6,714 nt of DNA from JAQGJA01 sp965651535 (GCA_965651535.1 CBFGSX010000077.1:1-6714), one strand, 5' to 3'; numbered from the stretch's first letter, positions 1 to 5,513 are shown. Notes: generated by a model not told the origin, from the sequence alone. A program made the numbers and translations.

Positions 1-207
1 TTAAGCGATAATGTCGTCGATAATCATGGACTCGTATTTAATGAGCATGTCCTTGATGACGAGCTTTCTTTTCTTCATGCGCTGCATGGCCAGCATATCG
101 GGGACGCCCTGGGCCGCGAGGCGCAGCAGGGCCTCGTCCAGATCGCGGTGCTCGGTCCGCAATTCAGCGATTTTTTCCTTGATACGTTCCTTGTCGAGGT
201 CGGTCAT
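1..207 (-). CDS. DUF465 (YdcH-like) small helical protein
   Basis: This encodes 68 residues. It is predicted to be almost entirely alpha-helical and rich in Lys, Arg, Glu, Leu and Ile. It has the DUF465 pattern: a first helix with Leu/Ile heptad spacing (residues 4-33), a short turn around VPD (36-38), and a second helix containing the family's KxRKL..KD signature (KKRKLVIKD, 45-53). The length is normal for the family, whose members are small cytoplasmic proteins without an established biochemical role; a helical hairpin or coiled coil is expected. The start at 207 is where family similarity begins. The frame stays open far upstream, but only antisense to the phosphofructokinase gene. The gene diverges from pfk and has a paralogue at 1680-1850. 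Family assignment is from motif recall; function is unknown. Confidence 0.85.
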   Translation of the reverse strand: MTDLDKERIKEKIAELRTEHRDLDEALLRLAAQGVPDMLAMQRMKKRKLVIKDMLIKYESMIIDDIIA

Positions 208-330
208 GCTCACCGGGGGCTGGGTTTGCGGCAAAAAGCTGCCCGGCAAGTATAAATGAAGTGCTTGCCAAATACCAGAACTATGATAAACAGTCCCGGT
301 TAAAAACCCATAATCGAGTCTCAAAAGAAA
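208..330. promoter_or_regulatory. Divergent intergenic region between DUF465 gene and pfk
   Basis: This 123-bp spacer must hold promoters for both flanking genes. Only -10-like elements are visible. TATGAT lies at 282-287 on the plus strand, with no -35 at the right distance. TATACT lies on the minus strand (complement of 249-254), also with a poor -35. No strong Shine-Dalgarno precedes the pfk ATG, only an A/G-rich tract at 322-330. The role is inferred from gene orientation; the exact promoters are uncertain. Confidence 0.4.
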
Positions 331-1425
331 ATGACGAAGAAAAAACGTATTGGCGTCCTGACTTCGGGCGGCGATTGCGCCGGCCTCAACGCCGCGATCC
401 GGGCCATCACCCATGCCGCGATTGAAAAAGGCTGGGACGTTGTGGGAATCCTGGATTCCACGGACGGTATGATGGTCAAACCGCCGCGCACGATTTCCCT
501 GATTCCCGATATGCTCGACGGCGCGCTGCTGCGCTCGGGCGGCACGATGCTGGGCACGACCAGCAAGGGCAGCCAATCGCCTTTGGCCTATCCAATGAAG
601 GACGGCAGCAAAAAGGACCGCAGCGCCGAGATTGCCGATGCCTATGAAAAGCTGGGGCTTGAGGGGCTGGTGGTAATCGGCGGCGACGGTTCGATGGGTA
701 TCCTGCGCGAGATTGCCAAGCGCACCAATGACCGCGTGAAATTCGTCGGCATTCCAAAAACCATTGATAATGACGTGGGCGCAACCGAAGTGGCGATCGG
801 CTTTGACACGGCCATCGAGGTGGCGACCGAGGCGCTGGATCGTCTGCAGCCGACGGCCGCCAGCCACCAGCGTGTGCTGATTCTCGAGGTGATGGGCCGC
901 GATGCCGGGCATATTGCGCTCAACGCGGGCATTGCCGGCGGAGCGGATGTGATCCTGATTCCCGAAATTCCCTATGATATTAAAAAGGTCTGCGCGAAAA
1001 TCGAAAAGCTGCGCAAGGCGGGCCGCAACCACTCCCTGATTGTTGTCTCGGAAGCGGTCAAGGGCGTCGACGGTGAAAAAGTGCAAGTGCGCCACGCCGA
1101 CGGCCAGGCGCGCTATGGCGGCGTCGGCCAGCTTCTGGCCCATGCCGTGACCCATGAAATCGGCGCGGAAACCCGCGTCACCGTGCTGGGCCATGTCCAG
1201 CGCGGGGCGGCCCCCAACGCCAATGACCGGCTTGTGGCCACCGCTATGGGTGTGCACGCCGTCAACCTGATCGAAAAGAAAATGTTCGATCGTATGGTCG
1301 TCTGGCAGGGGCGCTCGGTCACATCCGTGCCGCTGGCCCAGGCGCTGGATCGCTATAACACCGTCGATCCCAATGATTCGCTGGTGCATACGGCCCGCGC
1401 CATGGGGATTTGTCTCGGGGACTAG
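331..1425 (+). CDS. pfk: 6-phosphofructokinase, group III-like (PPi-PFK-related)
   Basis: This encodes a 364-residue cytoplasmic phosphofructokinase that phosphorylates fructose 6-phosphate to the 1,6-bisphosphate, the committing step of glycolysis. Motifs run in family order: SGGDCAGLN phosphate loop (12-20), IGGDGS (116-121), PKTIDND (142-148, with the catalytic base at Asp146), VMGRDAG (187-193) and GHVQRG (287-292). Relative to E. coli PfkA, the donor-specifying positions 104 and 124 are Gly120 and Lys143. ATP enzymes of the PfkA type have Gly/Gly, and PPi enzymes usually have Asp/Lys. The Gly/Lys mix is what I recall for ATP-using group III enzymes such as those of actinomycetes and trypanosomatids. 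ATP use is therefore favoured but not proven. Length fits group III (about 340-370) better than PfkA (320). The ATG at 331 sits just before the first beta-strand (RIGVLTSGG). No canonical terminator follows. Confidence 0.95.
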   Translation: MTKKKRIGVLTSGGDCAGLNAAIRAITHAAIEKGWDVVGILDSTDGMMVKPPRTISLIPDMLDGALLRSGGTMLGTTSKGSQSPLAYPMKDGSKKDRSAEIADAYEKLGLEGLVVIGGDGSMGILREIAKRTNDRVKFVGIPKTIDNDVGATEVAIGFDTAIEVATEALDRLQPTAASHQRVLILEVMGRDAGHIALNAGIAGGADVILIPEIPYDIKKVCAKIEKLRKAGRNHSLIVVSEAVKGVDGEKVQVRHADGQARYGGVGQLLAHAVTHEIGAETRVTVLGHVQRGAAPNANDRLVATAMGVHAVNLIEKKMFDRMVVWQGRSVTSVPLAQALDRYNTVDPNDSLVHTARAMGICLGD

Positions 1426-1609
1426 GCGCTCGGCCATAATCCTTGCCCGGCCTTTACCGTTCAAACGCCTGAATTTGCGATAATTCAATTCAGACGACTC
1501 CTTGACTCTGCAGGAAAAATATTTTCTGCAGGGGGCGCGACGTTTACGATAGATTAAACATAATATATAAATAAATGATTTTTTTATAACGGGTTACGAC
1601 CGATTTCTC
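1426..1609. other. AT-rich intergenic stretch with two hairpins
   Basis: No gene is seen here. There are two inverted repeats. One is imperfect at 1466-1496, with CTGAATT (1469-1475) pairing with AATTCAG (1487-1493). The other is nearly perfect at 1508-1531: two CTGCAG arms extended by GAAA/TTTT to a 10-bp stem around a 4-nt loop. Neither is followed by a T-run, so neither is a textbook terminator for pfk, although the first could help stop transcription. From 1543 to 1590 the DNA is very AT-rich. It contains a second possible promoter, TTTACG (1543-1548), 17 bp, TATAAA (1566-1571), which would give a leader of about 100 nt for the next gene. Confidence 0.45.
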
Positions 1610-1638
1610 TTGACGCGATGCGGCAACTGCGTTACAAT
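1610..1638 (+). promoter_or_regulatory. Sigma70-type promoter for the second DUF465 gene
   Basis: TTGACG (1610-1615) and TACAAT (1633-1638) are separated by exactly 17 bp, five of six matches to consensus in each box. Transcription should start near 1645, about 35 nt before the ATG at 1680. An AT-rich tract lies upstream (1543-1590). Confidence 0.7.
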
Positions 1639-1679
1639 GAAAGACGTTGTTCAATCATGGCATTCAGGGAGGTGAACGC

Positions 1680-1850
1680 ATGAATCAGCAAGGACGTTTG
1701 GCCGCGTTGATGGCCCGCAAGGCCCAGCTTGAGACCGAGCTTCAACGGGAAACCAGTGCCGCCTCGCCGGACAGTCTCCGGTTGACAACCTTGAAGCGTC
1801 GCAAGCTGATGGTCAAAGAAGAGATCGAGCGTCTGGCACACGCCTCTTGA
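1680..1850 (+). CDS. DUF465 (YdcH-like) small protein, second paralogue
   Basis: This encodes 56 residues. A helix with Leu spacing (6-23), a linker ending in SPDS (29-32), and a second helix with LKRRKLMVKEEI (38-49) match the DUF465 pattern and the protein encoded at 1-207 (PD turn, KxRKLxxK signature). It is shorter at the N-terminus than that paralogue. The ATG at 1680 is chosen because a strong Shine-Dalgarno, AGGGAGGTG at 1666-1674, lies about 7 nt before it. An in-frame ATG at 1647 would coincide with the predicted transcription start and lacks a ribosome site. The gene has its own promoter (1610-1638) and is followed by a strong hairpin terminator at 1908-1951. The biochemical role of the family is unknown. 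Confidence 0.85.
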   Translation: MNQQGRLAALMARKAQLETELQRETSAASPDSLRLTTLKRRKLMVKEEIERLAHAS

Positions 1851-1907
1851 GGCGCTGCTGTGACGCGGGGCCGCCTGCCCGACTTTGTGAGAGAGGAGGC
1901 GGACCGG

Positions 1908-1951
1908 AAAACGGTGAGAGGATGAGGAGCATCCCCTCGCCGTTTTATTTT
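1908..1951 (+). terminator. Strong rho-independent terminator
   Basis: A 17-bp stem pairs 1908-1924 with 1930-1946. It contains one A-C mismatch and one G-T pair around the loop AGGAG (1925-1929), and ends in TTTTATTTT (1943-1951). It terminates the DUF465 transcript. It abuts the ribosome-binding site of the next gene (GGAGA, 1952-1956), leaving no room for a promoter between them. Confidence 0.8.
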
Positions 1952-1962
1952 GGAGAAAAAGC

Positions 1963-2262
1963 ATGGAGCACCGTCGCTTACGCAAGCTGAAACCCGAAGA
2001 AAAAAGGGCCTACGATGCCACGGGCGCGCTGCCGCCGCTGCGCGAAGAGGAAGAACACGCCCGTCGCTATCATGCGCTCGAAGAAAAAAATCGGGATTGT
2101 CCCGGATGCATGAAATCTTCCGAGGTGCGCGAGCTGACCGCCTATCGCAAGGGCGACCGGGACACCGTCGTGCAGATCTGGGCCGAACGGGAAAAGCGGG
2201 AAAGGGAAAAAACCGCGAAGGATCGCCCGCCTTATTCTTCCCCCACCCCTTTTCCAGGCTGA
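1963..2262 (+). CDS. Unrecognised small charged protein with CPGC motif
   Basis: This encodes 99 residues and no known family is recognised. The protein is highly charged: a basic N-terminus (RRLRKLK, 4-10), an acidic/basic helical stretch (27-45), then LEEKNRDCPGCMKSSEV (39-55). That segment contains a CxxC (Cys46, Cys49). A helix, LTAYRKGDRDTV (58-69), a Glu/Arg/Lys-rich helix (74-86) and a Pro/Ser tail follow. There is no signal peptide or membrane segment, so it is probably cytoplasmic. The segment 39-62 is matched in the next gene. The ATG at 1963 follows GGAGA (1952-1956) at a 6-nt spacing. A TTG in another frame at 1950 was rejected because it has no Shine-Dalgarno and its product lacks the shared motif. 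The gene lies directly behind a strong terminator with no visible promoter of its own, so expression may depend on read-through. Confidence 0.7.
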   Translation: MEHRRLRKLKPEEKRAYDATGALPPLREEEEHARRYHALEEKNRDCPGCMKSSEVRELTAYRKGDRDTVVQIWAEREKREREKTAKDRPPYSSPTPFPG

Positions 2263-2270
2263 TTTTTCCG

Positions 2271-2299
2271 TTGTCATAACGATTGGAATCGGGTCTAAT
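2271..2299 (+). promoter_or_regulatory. Sigma70-type promoter for the gene at 2374
   Basis: TTGTCA (2271-2276) and TCTAAT (2294-2299) have 17-bp spacing, each matching five of six consensus bases. The start would fall near 2306, inside the terminator hairpin that begins at 2300. The new transcript would lack the 5' arm of that hairpin and so should pass it. Confidence 0.6.
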
Positions 2300-2333
2300 G
2301 CCGCCTTCGCTGAAACGGGGCGGCCTCTTTTTT
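2300..2333 (+). terminator. Rho-independent terminator
   Basis: GCCGCC (2300-2305) pairs with GGCGGC (2319-2324) around a 13-nt loop. CTC and a run of six T (2328-2333) follow. It ends the transcript of the small CPGC-motif gene, whose stop is at 2260-2262. Confidence 0.65.
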
Positions 2334-2373
2334 CCGGCTGTTCCCGGTAAAACAAAAAACCGGAGGGTGCGTG

Positions 2374-2760
2374 ATGCAAAGAAAATCGACGGGAAGACGG
2401 CTTGACCGCATGAGAATGTCCGAGATTCAAGACAAGATATCGCAAAATATCGGCGAAGCGCGCGGGGTTCAGATTGTTGACCGCCCCGACTCCGGAGAAA
2501 TGGAACAGGCCCTCGCGCTCGCACGCAAGCGGGGCACGATCAAAAAAAACACCATCTTTGCCGATGCGGGAATTGTGCCGAAGAAAAGATACAAGGCCAA
2601 CACGATTTCCATCACGGGGTCGTCTGTGGAACAAGACGACAAGCGCACATTTCTTGAAAACAAAAGAAACACATGCCCGGGGTCGATGACAGCCTCCGAG
2701 ATCAATCTCCTGAAGGCATTGCGACAGCAGGATAACGGCCTAACCCCGCCGACGCCCTGA
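2374..2760 (+). CDS. Unrecognised small protein with CPGSM motif
   Basis: This encodes 128 residues and no known family is recognised. A basic N-terminus (MQRKSTGRRLDRMRM) precedes a helical region (16-54), a Lys/Arg-rich middle (50-74), and LENKRNTCPGSMTASEI (94-110). A LLKALRQQD helix and a Pro-rich tail follow. The segment 94-117 aligns without gaps to the upstream gene's 39-62: L, E, K, CPG, M, SE, L, A and R are identical. The second Cys of the CxxC is Ser here (Cys101, Ser104). There is no signal peptide; the protein is probably cytoplasmic. The ATG at 2374 sits 6 nt after GGAGGG (2362-2367). The adjacent GTG at 2371 would be only 3 nt away. The gene has its own promoter at 2271-2299, and a hairpin terminator overlaps the stop codon. 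Confidence 0.7.
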   Translation: MQRKSTGRRLDRMRMSEIQDKISQNIGEARGVQIVDRPDSGEMEQALALARKRGTIKKNTIFADAGIVPKKRYKANTISITGSSVEQDDKRTFLENKRNTCPGSMTASEINLLKALRQQDNGLTPPTP

Positions 2761-2779
2761 CAGTCCGGCGGCTGTTTTT
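2760..2779 (+). terminator. Probable terminator overlapping a stop codon
   Basis: ACAGTC (2760-2765) pairs with GGCTGT (2770-2775), with one G-T pair and loop CGGC, then a T-run to 2779. An alternative GC-only stem, CCGCCG (2746-2751) with CGGCGG (2766-2771), uses the same bases. The first base of the hairpin is the last base of the stop codon of the gene ending at 2760. Confidence 0.5.
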
Positions 2780-2785
2780 GCCCGC

Positions 2786-2814
2786 TTGACGACCTTTGGG
2801 TGACATAATACCAT
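2786..2814 (+). promoter_or_regulatory. Putative promoter giving a near-leaderless transcript
   Basis: TTGACG (2786-2791), 17 bp, TACCAT (2809-2814; four of six). The expected start is 6-8 nt after the -10, at or next to the ATG at 2821. No Shine-Dalgarno is present before that ATG. Alternative -10 elements (CATAAT at 2804) have poor spacing. Confidence 0.45.
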
Positions 2815-2820
2815 GCTAGC

Positions 2821-3894
2821 ATGAGTCGGCATCTCCTCGCCCCGTTTCTTTTTTCCGCTGCCCTGATGGTCGGAAGTGCGTTTTTTCCGCGCACACCGGA
2901 GGCAAAGAGTCCCGCCGCGTCTTCCGCGCTTTTCGTCGAAAATACCCAGAACATGGTTGAGCCTTTCGATGAGGATGAAATTCTCGATGCCGCCGCCGGC
3001 TACGGCGCGCTTCTGGTCGACGCCTATCGGGAAAATGCCAGCTTCAAGCGGCATACCGTGGCTCTGGTCGGCGAGGCGCACGATATGATGCCGCACCACC
3101 TTTTTCAGGCCGCCATGGTGGCGTATGTCTTGGGAGAAGAATACAGCGACAACGTCATCATCACGGTTGAAGATCAACCATCCCTCGAAAAAGCGAAGCT
3201 CTCATCGCTGCGCGCCGGGGCACATTTTCTGGATGAGGAAGACGCCGGGGCGCTGGTGCGCGCCTATCCGTTTTCCGCCATCGGACAGGGCGAGGCGTTC
3301 CGCGCGCTGACTCTGGCCGAGGCGTTGCGCGTTCGCACGGCCGTGCATTTTGTCGATCTGCCGTTTGACCGCGATTATCCGCGCTATGTCGATTCGACGG
3401 CTGCCGCCATGCTTCAGAACGGGCCCTTTTATGCCGATTTGAAGTTGCCACAAAAATATACGACATGGCACACGGAAAAATGGGAGCGCGGCATCGAGAG
3501 CGAAACAGGGCGTGTGTTGCGCGATGCCCATGCCGCAGAACGCATTGCTGAAATTCTGGACCGGGAAGACTTTCCTGTGCTGGTGATTCATATGGGGGGT
3601 CGCGACCATTTGGCCGACGGCACGTTTCTTGGTCGGCCGACCCTGCCGGGGATGCTGGCCGGGCGAAAAGATGCGCAGGTCATGACTCTGCCGCTTTTGG
3701 CGCAGGCCTACGAGAACAATTACGAGGTCGCGCGGCGGCATTGTCCTTATGTGCCGGCAGAGCATTATGCCCTAAGTTTCCCCCGCCTTCCGGTGGCCAC
3801 ATTTTTTTCCTTGAATAAAGACGACCCGTCCATCCGAAAATGGAACGATCTGTGTAAAAAAAACGAGATGCCCCGCTATGCGCTTGATTTCTGA
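2821..3894 (+). CDS. Exported ChaN/EreA/Tiki-superfamily-like protein (first of pair)
   Basis: This encodes 357 residues. A Sec signal peptide is visible: short basic start, hydrophobic core about 5-22, likely cleavage near A28. The mature part has the motif layout of the ChaN (haem-binding)/erythromycin esterase/TraB/Tiki superfamily: LVGEAHDMMPHHLFQ (82-96, a GxxH motif with the ChaN-like HDxxxHHxxQ), a conserved Glu in TVEDQ (117), VLRDAHAAERI (232-242, the RDxxMA position with His237 in place of Met), and IHMGGRDHL (256-264, second GxxH). It ends in WNDLCKKNEMPRY. Family members bind haem or metal, or cleave esters or peptides; which applies here is not known. Location is probably periplasmic or outside; no lipobox is seen. 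The next gene is a paralogue whose start overlaps this end by 17 nt. ATG 2821 is the only reasonable start; the upstream ATG at 2813 stops after three codons. Confidence 0.75.
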   Translation: MSRHLLAPFLFSAALMVGSAFFPRTPEAKSPAASSALFVENTQNMVEPFDEDEILDAAAGYGALLVDAYRENASFKRHTVALVGEAHDMMPHHLFQAAMVAYVLGEEYSDNVIITVEDQPSLEKAKLSSLRAGAHFLDEEDAGALVRAYPFSAIGQGEAFRALTLAEALRVRTAVHFVDLPFDRDYPRYVDSTAAAMLQNGPFYADLKLPQKYTTWHTEKWERGIESETGRVLRDAHAAERIAEILDREDFPVLVIHMGGRDHLADGTFLGRPTLPGMLAGRKDAQVMTLPLLAQAYENNYEVARRHCPYVPAEHYALSFPRLPVATFFSLNKDDPSIRKWNDLCKKNEMPRYALDF

Positions 3895-4978
3895 TCCGCC
3901 GCCCCTAAAGAGTTTTTTGCTGGCGGGTGCATTCCTGACCGCTTCCCTTTGTTCGGGAGAGGTCCAGGCCCAGCGTCTGCGTCATTCAACCGTCGTCCCC
4001 GTGCATCACCCGCATCCGGCGGCGCAGGCAGACTGGTTTGATAATGCGCAAGATATTGCCGGGGTGCCGGACGATGCGATTGCCGATTACGCCCTTGCCA
4101 GCGCCGAGACAATTCACAAAATCTGGCATGAAAACGCCGCTGAAGGAAAACATACCGTTGTTTTGGTCGGTGAGAATCATACCAATATGGCGCATCGTTT
4201 TTTTCAGCTTCTTCTCAATCAGAATCTTTTGGCTCTGATGGCGCCCGAGGACATGGTTTATACGTTTGAATGGTCGCAGGCCTATGAGAAGGATCTCCCC
4301 ATGATCCGGCAAGCCGCCTCACAGGACTGTGAGCGGAGTCTGGCCTCCAAGTCCGGTAAAGCTCTGGCGCATTTCCCGCTTTCTCAAAAGGCCTATTACG
4401 GCATGAGTCTTGTTCAGAGTTTTATGGCCGGTGTTGAAGGGCGTTTTGTTGATCTGGATTATCACAAGAAATATAATATTTTTTCGGATTCCGCAGAGGT
4501 GGAAAATTTACAGGGATCCGATTTCTTCCAAAGCCTGTCCCTGTCCACCCAAGACGGCTTTGTTGCCCAGGATATACGCCATGCTGTGCGCTGGCAGCCG
4601 ACAGGTCTTGTCCTCCGGGATGCGATGGCAGCCAAGAACATTCTCGAGATGGCACATGAAAAAGATAGACCTCTTTTGGTTGTGCATAGTGCCGGAGGCT
4701 GTCATGTCTATGACCATTATGCCCCTTATCGAGCGACCTTGCTTACCATGCTGGCGCGACAGGAGGGGGTAGAAGTCGTGGCCTTCCCGCTTTTAACCGA
4801 GGGGGTTTCAGATGGCACGTATCCTGAAATTCTTGATCGCGTTCCGCATCGGGCAAAATGGAATTATATCACCCGCTTTTCAAAGCAGCTTTTTGATGGC
4901 GAAGACAAGGAAGAGACTGCCGCGCGCTGGAACAGATTATGCGACAGGAATAATCGCCCACAATATCGGATGGACTAG
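3878..4978 (+). CDS. Exported ChaN/EreA/Tiki-superfamily-like protein (second of pair)
   Basis: This encodes 366 residues and is a paralogue of the preceding gene. The signal peptide has an unusually long, Pro-containing n-region (1-11), a core of about 12-25, and a probable cleavage after VQA (A31). Cys25 is not in a proper lipobox. Superfamily motifs: VLVGENHTNMAHRFFQ (95-110, first GxxH), Glu131 in YTFEWSQ, VLRDAMAAKNI (245-255, with the canonical RDxMA), and VVHSAGGCHVYDH (268-280, second GxxH). The C-terminus WNRLCDRNNRPQY (351-363) matches the paralogue. It lacks the doubled His of the first gene's HH (Arg107 here). The 17-nt overlap and weak ribosome site (CGAGA, 3864-3868) suggest translational coupling and equal dosage. 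Reaction and ligand are unknown. The TAG stop lies in a CTAG shared with the stop of the opposing gene. Confidence 0.75.
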   Translation: MRLISDPPPLKSFLLAGAFLTASLCSGEVQAQRLRHSTVVPVHHPHPAAQADWFDNAQDIAGVPDDAIADYALASAETIHKIWHENAAEGKHTVVLVGENHTNMAHRFFQLLLNQNLLALMAPEDMVYTFEWSQAYEKDLPMIRQAASQDCERSLASKSGKALAHFPLSQKAYYGMSLVQSFMAGVEGRFVDLDYHKKYNIFSDSAEVENLQGSDFFQSLSLSTQDGFVAQDIRHAVRWQPTGLVLRDAMAAKNILEMAHEKDRPLLVVHSAGGCHVYDHYAPYRATLLTMLARQEGVEVVAFPLLTEGVSDGTYPEILDRVPHRAKWNYITRFSKQLFDGEDKEETAARWNRLCDRNNRPQYRMD

Positions 4979-5481
4979 GCGCGCAATTTTCCGTCGGGTG
5001 CTTCCTCGGAAAATAATTCCGGCAGTTCGATTTTCTTATCAATCAGCGTGACGCCGATCCCGGCCTCGCGCAACATATCCTCGGCGAGTTTCGCCGTATG
5101 CGCCCAATTGCTGCTGCCGCGCATGGGCTGCGAGACGACATGGGAAATCCCTGCCTGTACGATTGCAGCGGCGCAGCGCGCGCAGGGCATCAGCGGCCAG
5201 ACATAGAGCACATAGCCCTTGAGCGGCTCGCGCGCGTGCAAGATCGCGTTGGTCTCGGCGTGCATGACCAGTTCGCGTTTCAGCTCCTTGTCCCGGTAGC
5301 GCGCATCGGAATCGTCCACGCCACGCGGAAAACCGTTGAAGCCAAGCGAGGCGATGGTCTTGTCGGGGCGCACGATCACCGCGCCGACTTTTTTATCGGG
5401 GTCGCGCGACCACTGGGCCACATGGGCCGCCAGCGCCAGGAATCGGCTATGCCAGTGCGGTTTGAACATGGGGACAGTCAT
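4975..5481 (-). CDS. dCMP deaminase family protein (zinc deaminase)
   Basis: This encodes 168 residues of the cytidine/deoxycytidylate deaminase fold. Zinc-binding and catalytic motifs are intact: HAETNA (74-79; His74 as zinc ligand, Glu76 as proton shuttle) and PCARC (99-103; Cys100 and Cys103 as zinc ligands). The GFNGFPRGV segment (47-55), with KKVGAVIV upstream (30-37), is typical of dCMP deaminases (ComEB-like). These convert dCMP to dUMP for thymidylate synthesis. The protein is cytoplasmic and length is in the family range. ATG at 5481 is chosen because WHSRFLALA, the start of the family's first helix, begins at residue 10; an internal Met5 is possible. The Shine-Dalgarno is weak. Another nucleotide deaminase of the same fold is the main alternative. 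It converges on the exported pair with a 4-nt stop-codon overlap. Confidence 0.88.
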   Translation of the reverse strand: MTVPMFKPHWHSRFLALAAHVAQWSRDPDKKVGAVIVRPDKTIASLGFNGFPRGVDDSDARYRDKELKRELVMHAETNAILHAREPLKGYVLYVWPLMPCARCAAAIVQAGISHVVSQPMRGSSNWAHTAKLAEDMLREAGIGVTLIDKKIELPELFSEEAPDGKLRA

Positions 5482-5513
5482 AGCAAAGCCCGACCCGGTC
5501 AGGAATGATTCGA

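Noticed and set aside
300..314. Possible CtrA-type site (TTAA-N7-TAAT) before pfk
   Set aside because: The second half deviates from TTAA, and AT-rich spacers often produce such partial matches.
1..1488. Minus-strand open frame of 495 codons spanning the DUF465 gene and antisense to pfk
   Set aside because: Only the last 68 codons match a family. The rest is antisense to a clear phosphofructokinase and stays open because of GC-biased codons.
1922..1990. Short frame starting ATG at 1922 after GAGAGG
   Set aside because: It runs through the terminator stem and into the next gene, and its 22-residue product shows no features.
1950..2279. TTG-initiated frame overlapping the CPGC gene
   Set aside because: The TTG lies in the terminator T-run without a ribosome site, and the product lacks the motif shared with the next gene.
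1742..2634. Long minus-strand open frames (1742-2524 and 1978-2634)
   Set aside because: Compositions are Arg/Pro/Ser/Phe-rich with no family match. Ribosome sites, terminator polarity and the shared CPGxM motif all support the plus-strand genes.
3612..3638. Inverted repeat GGCCGAC/GTCGGCC inside the first exported gene
   Set aside because: It lies in well-supported coding sequence with no T-run; probably chance in GC-rich DNA.
3951..3955. Possible lipoprotein Cys25 in the second exported protein
   Set aside because: The residues before the Cys (A-S-L) do not fit a lipobox, which needs a small residue at -1. An ordinary signal-peptidase site at A31 fits better.
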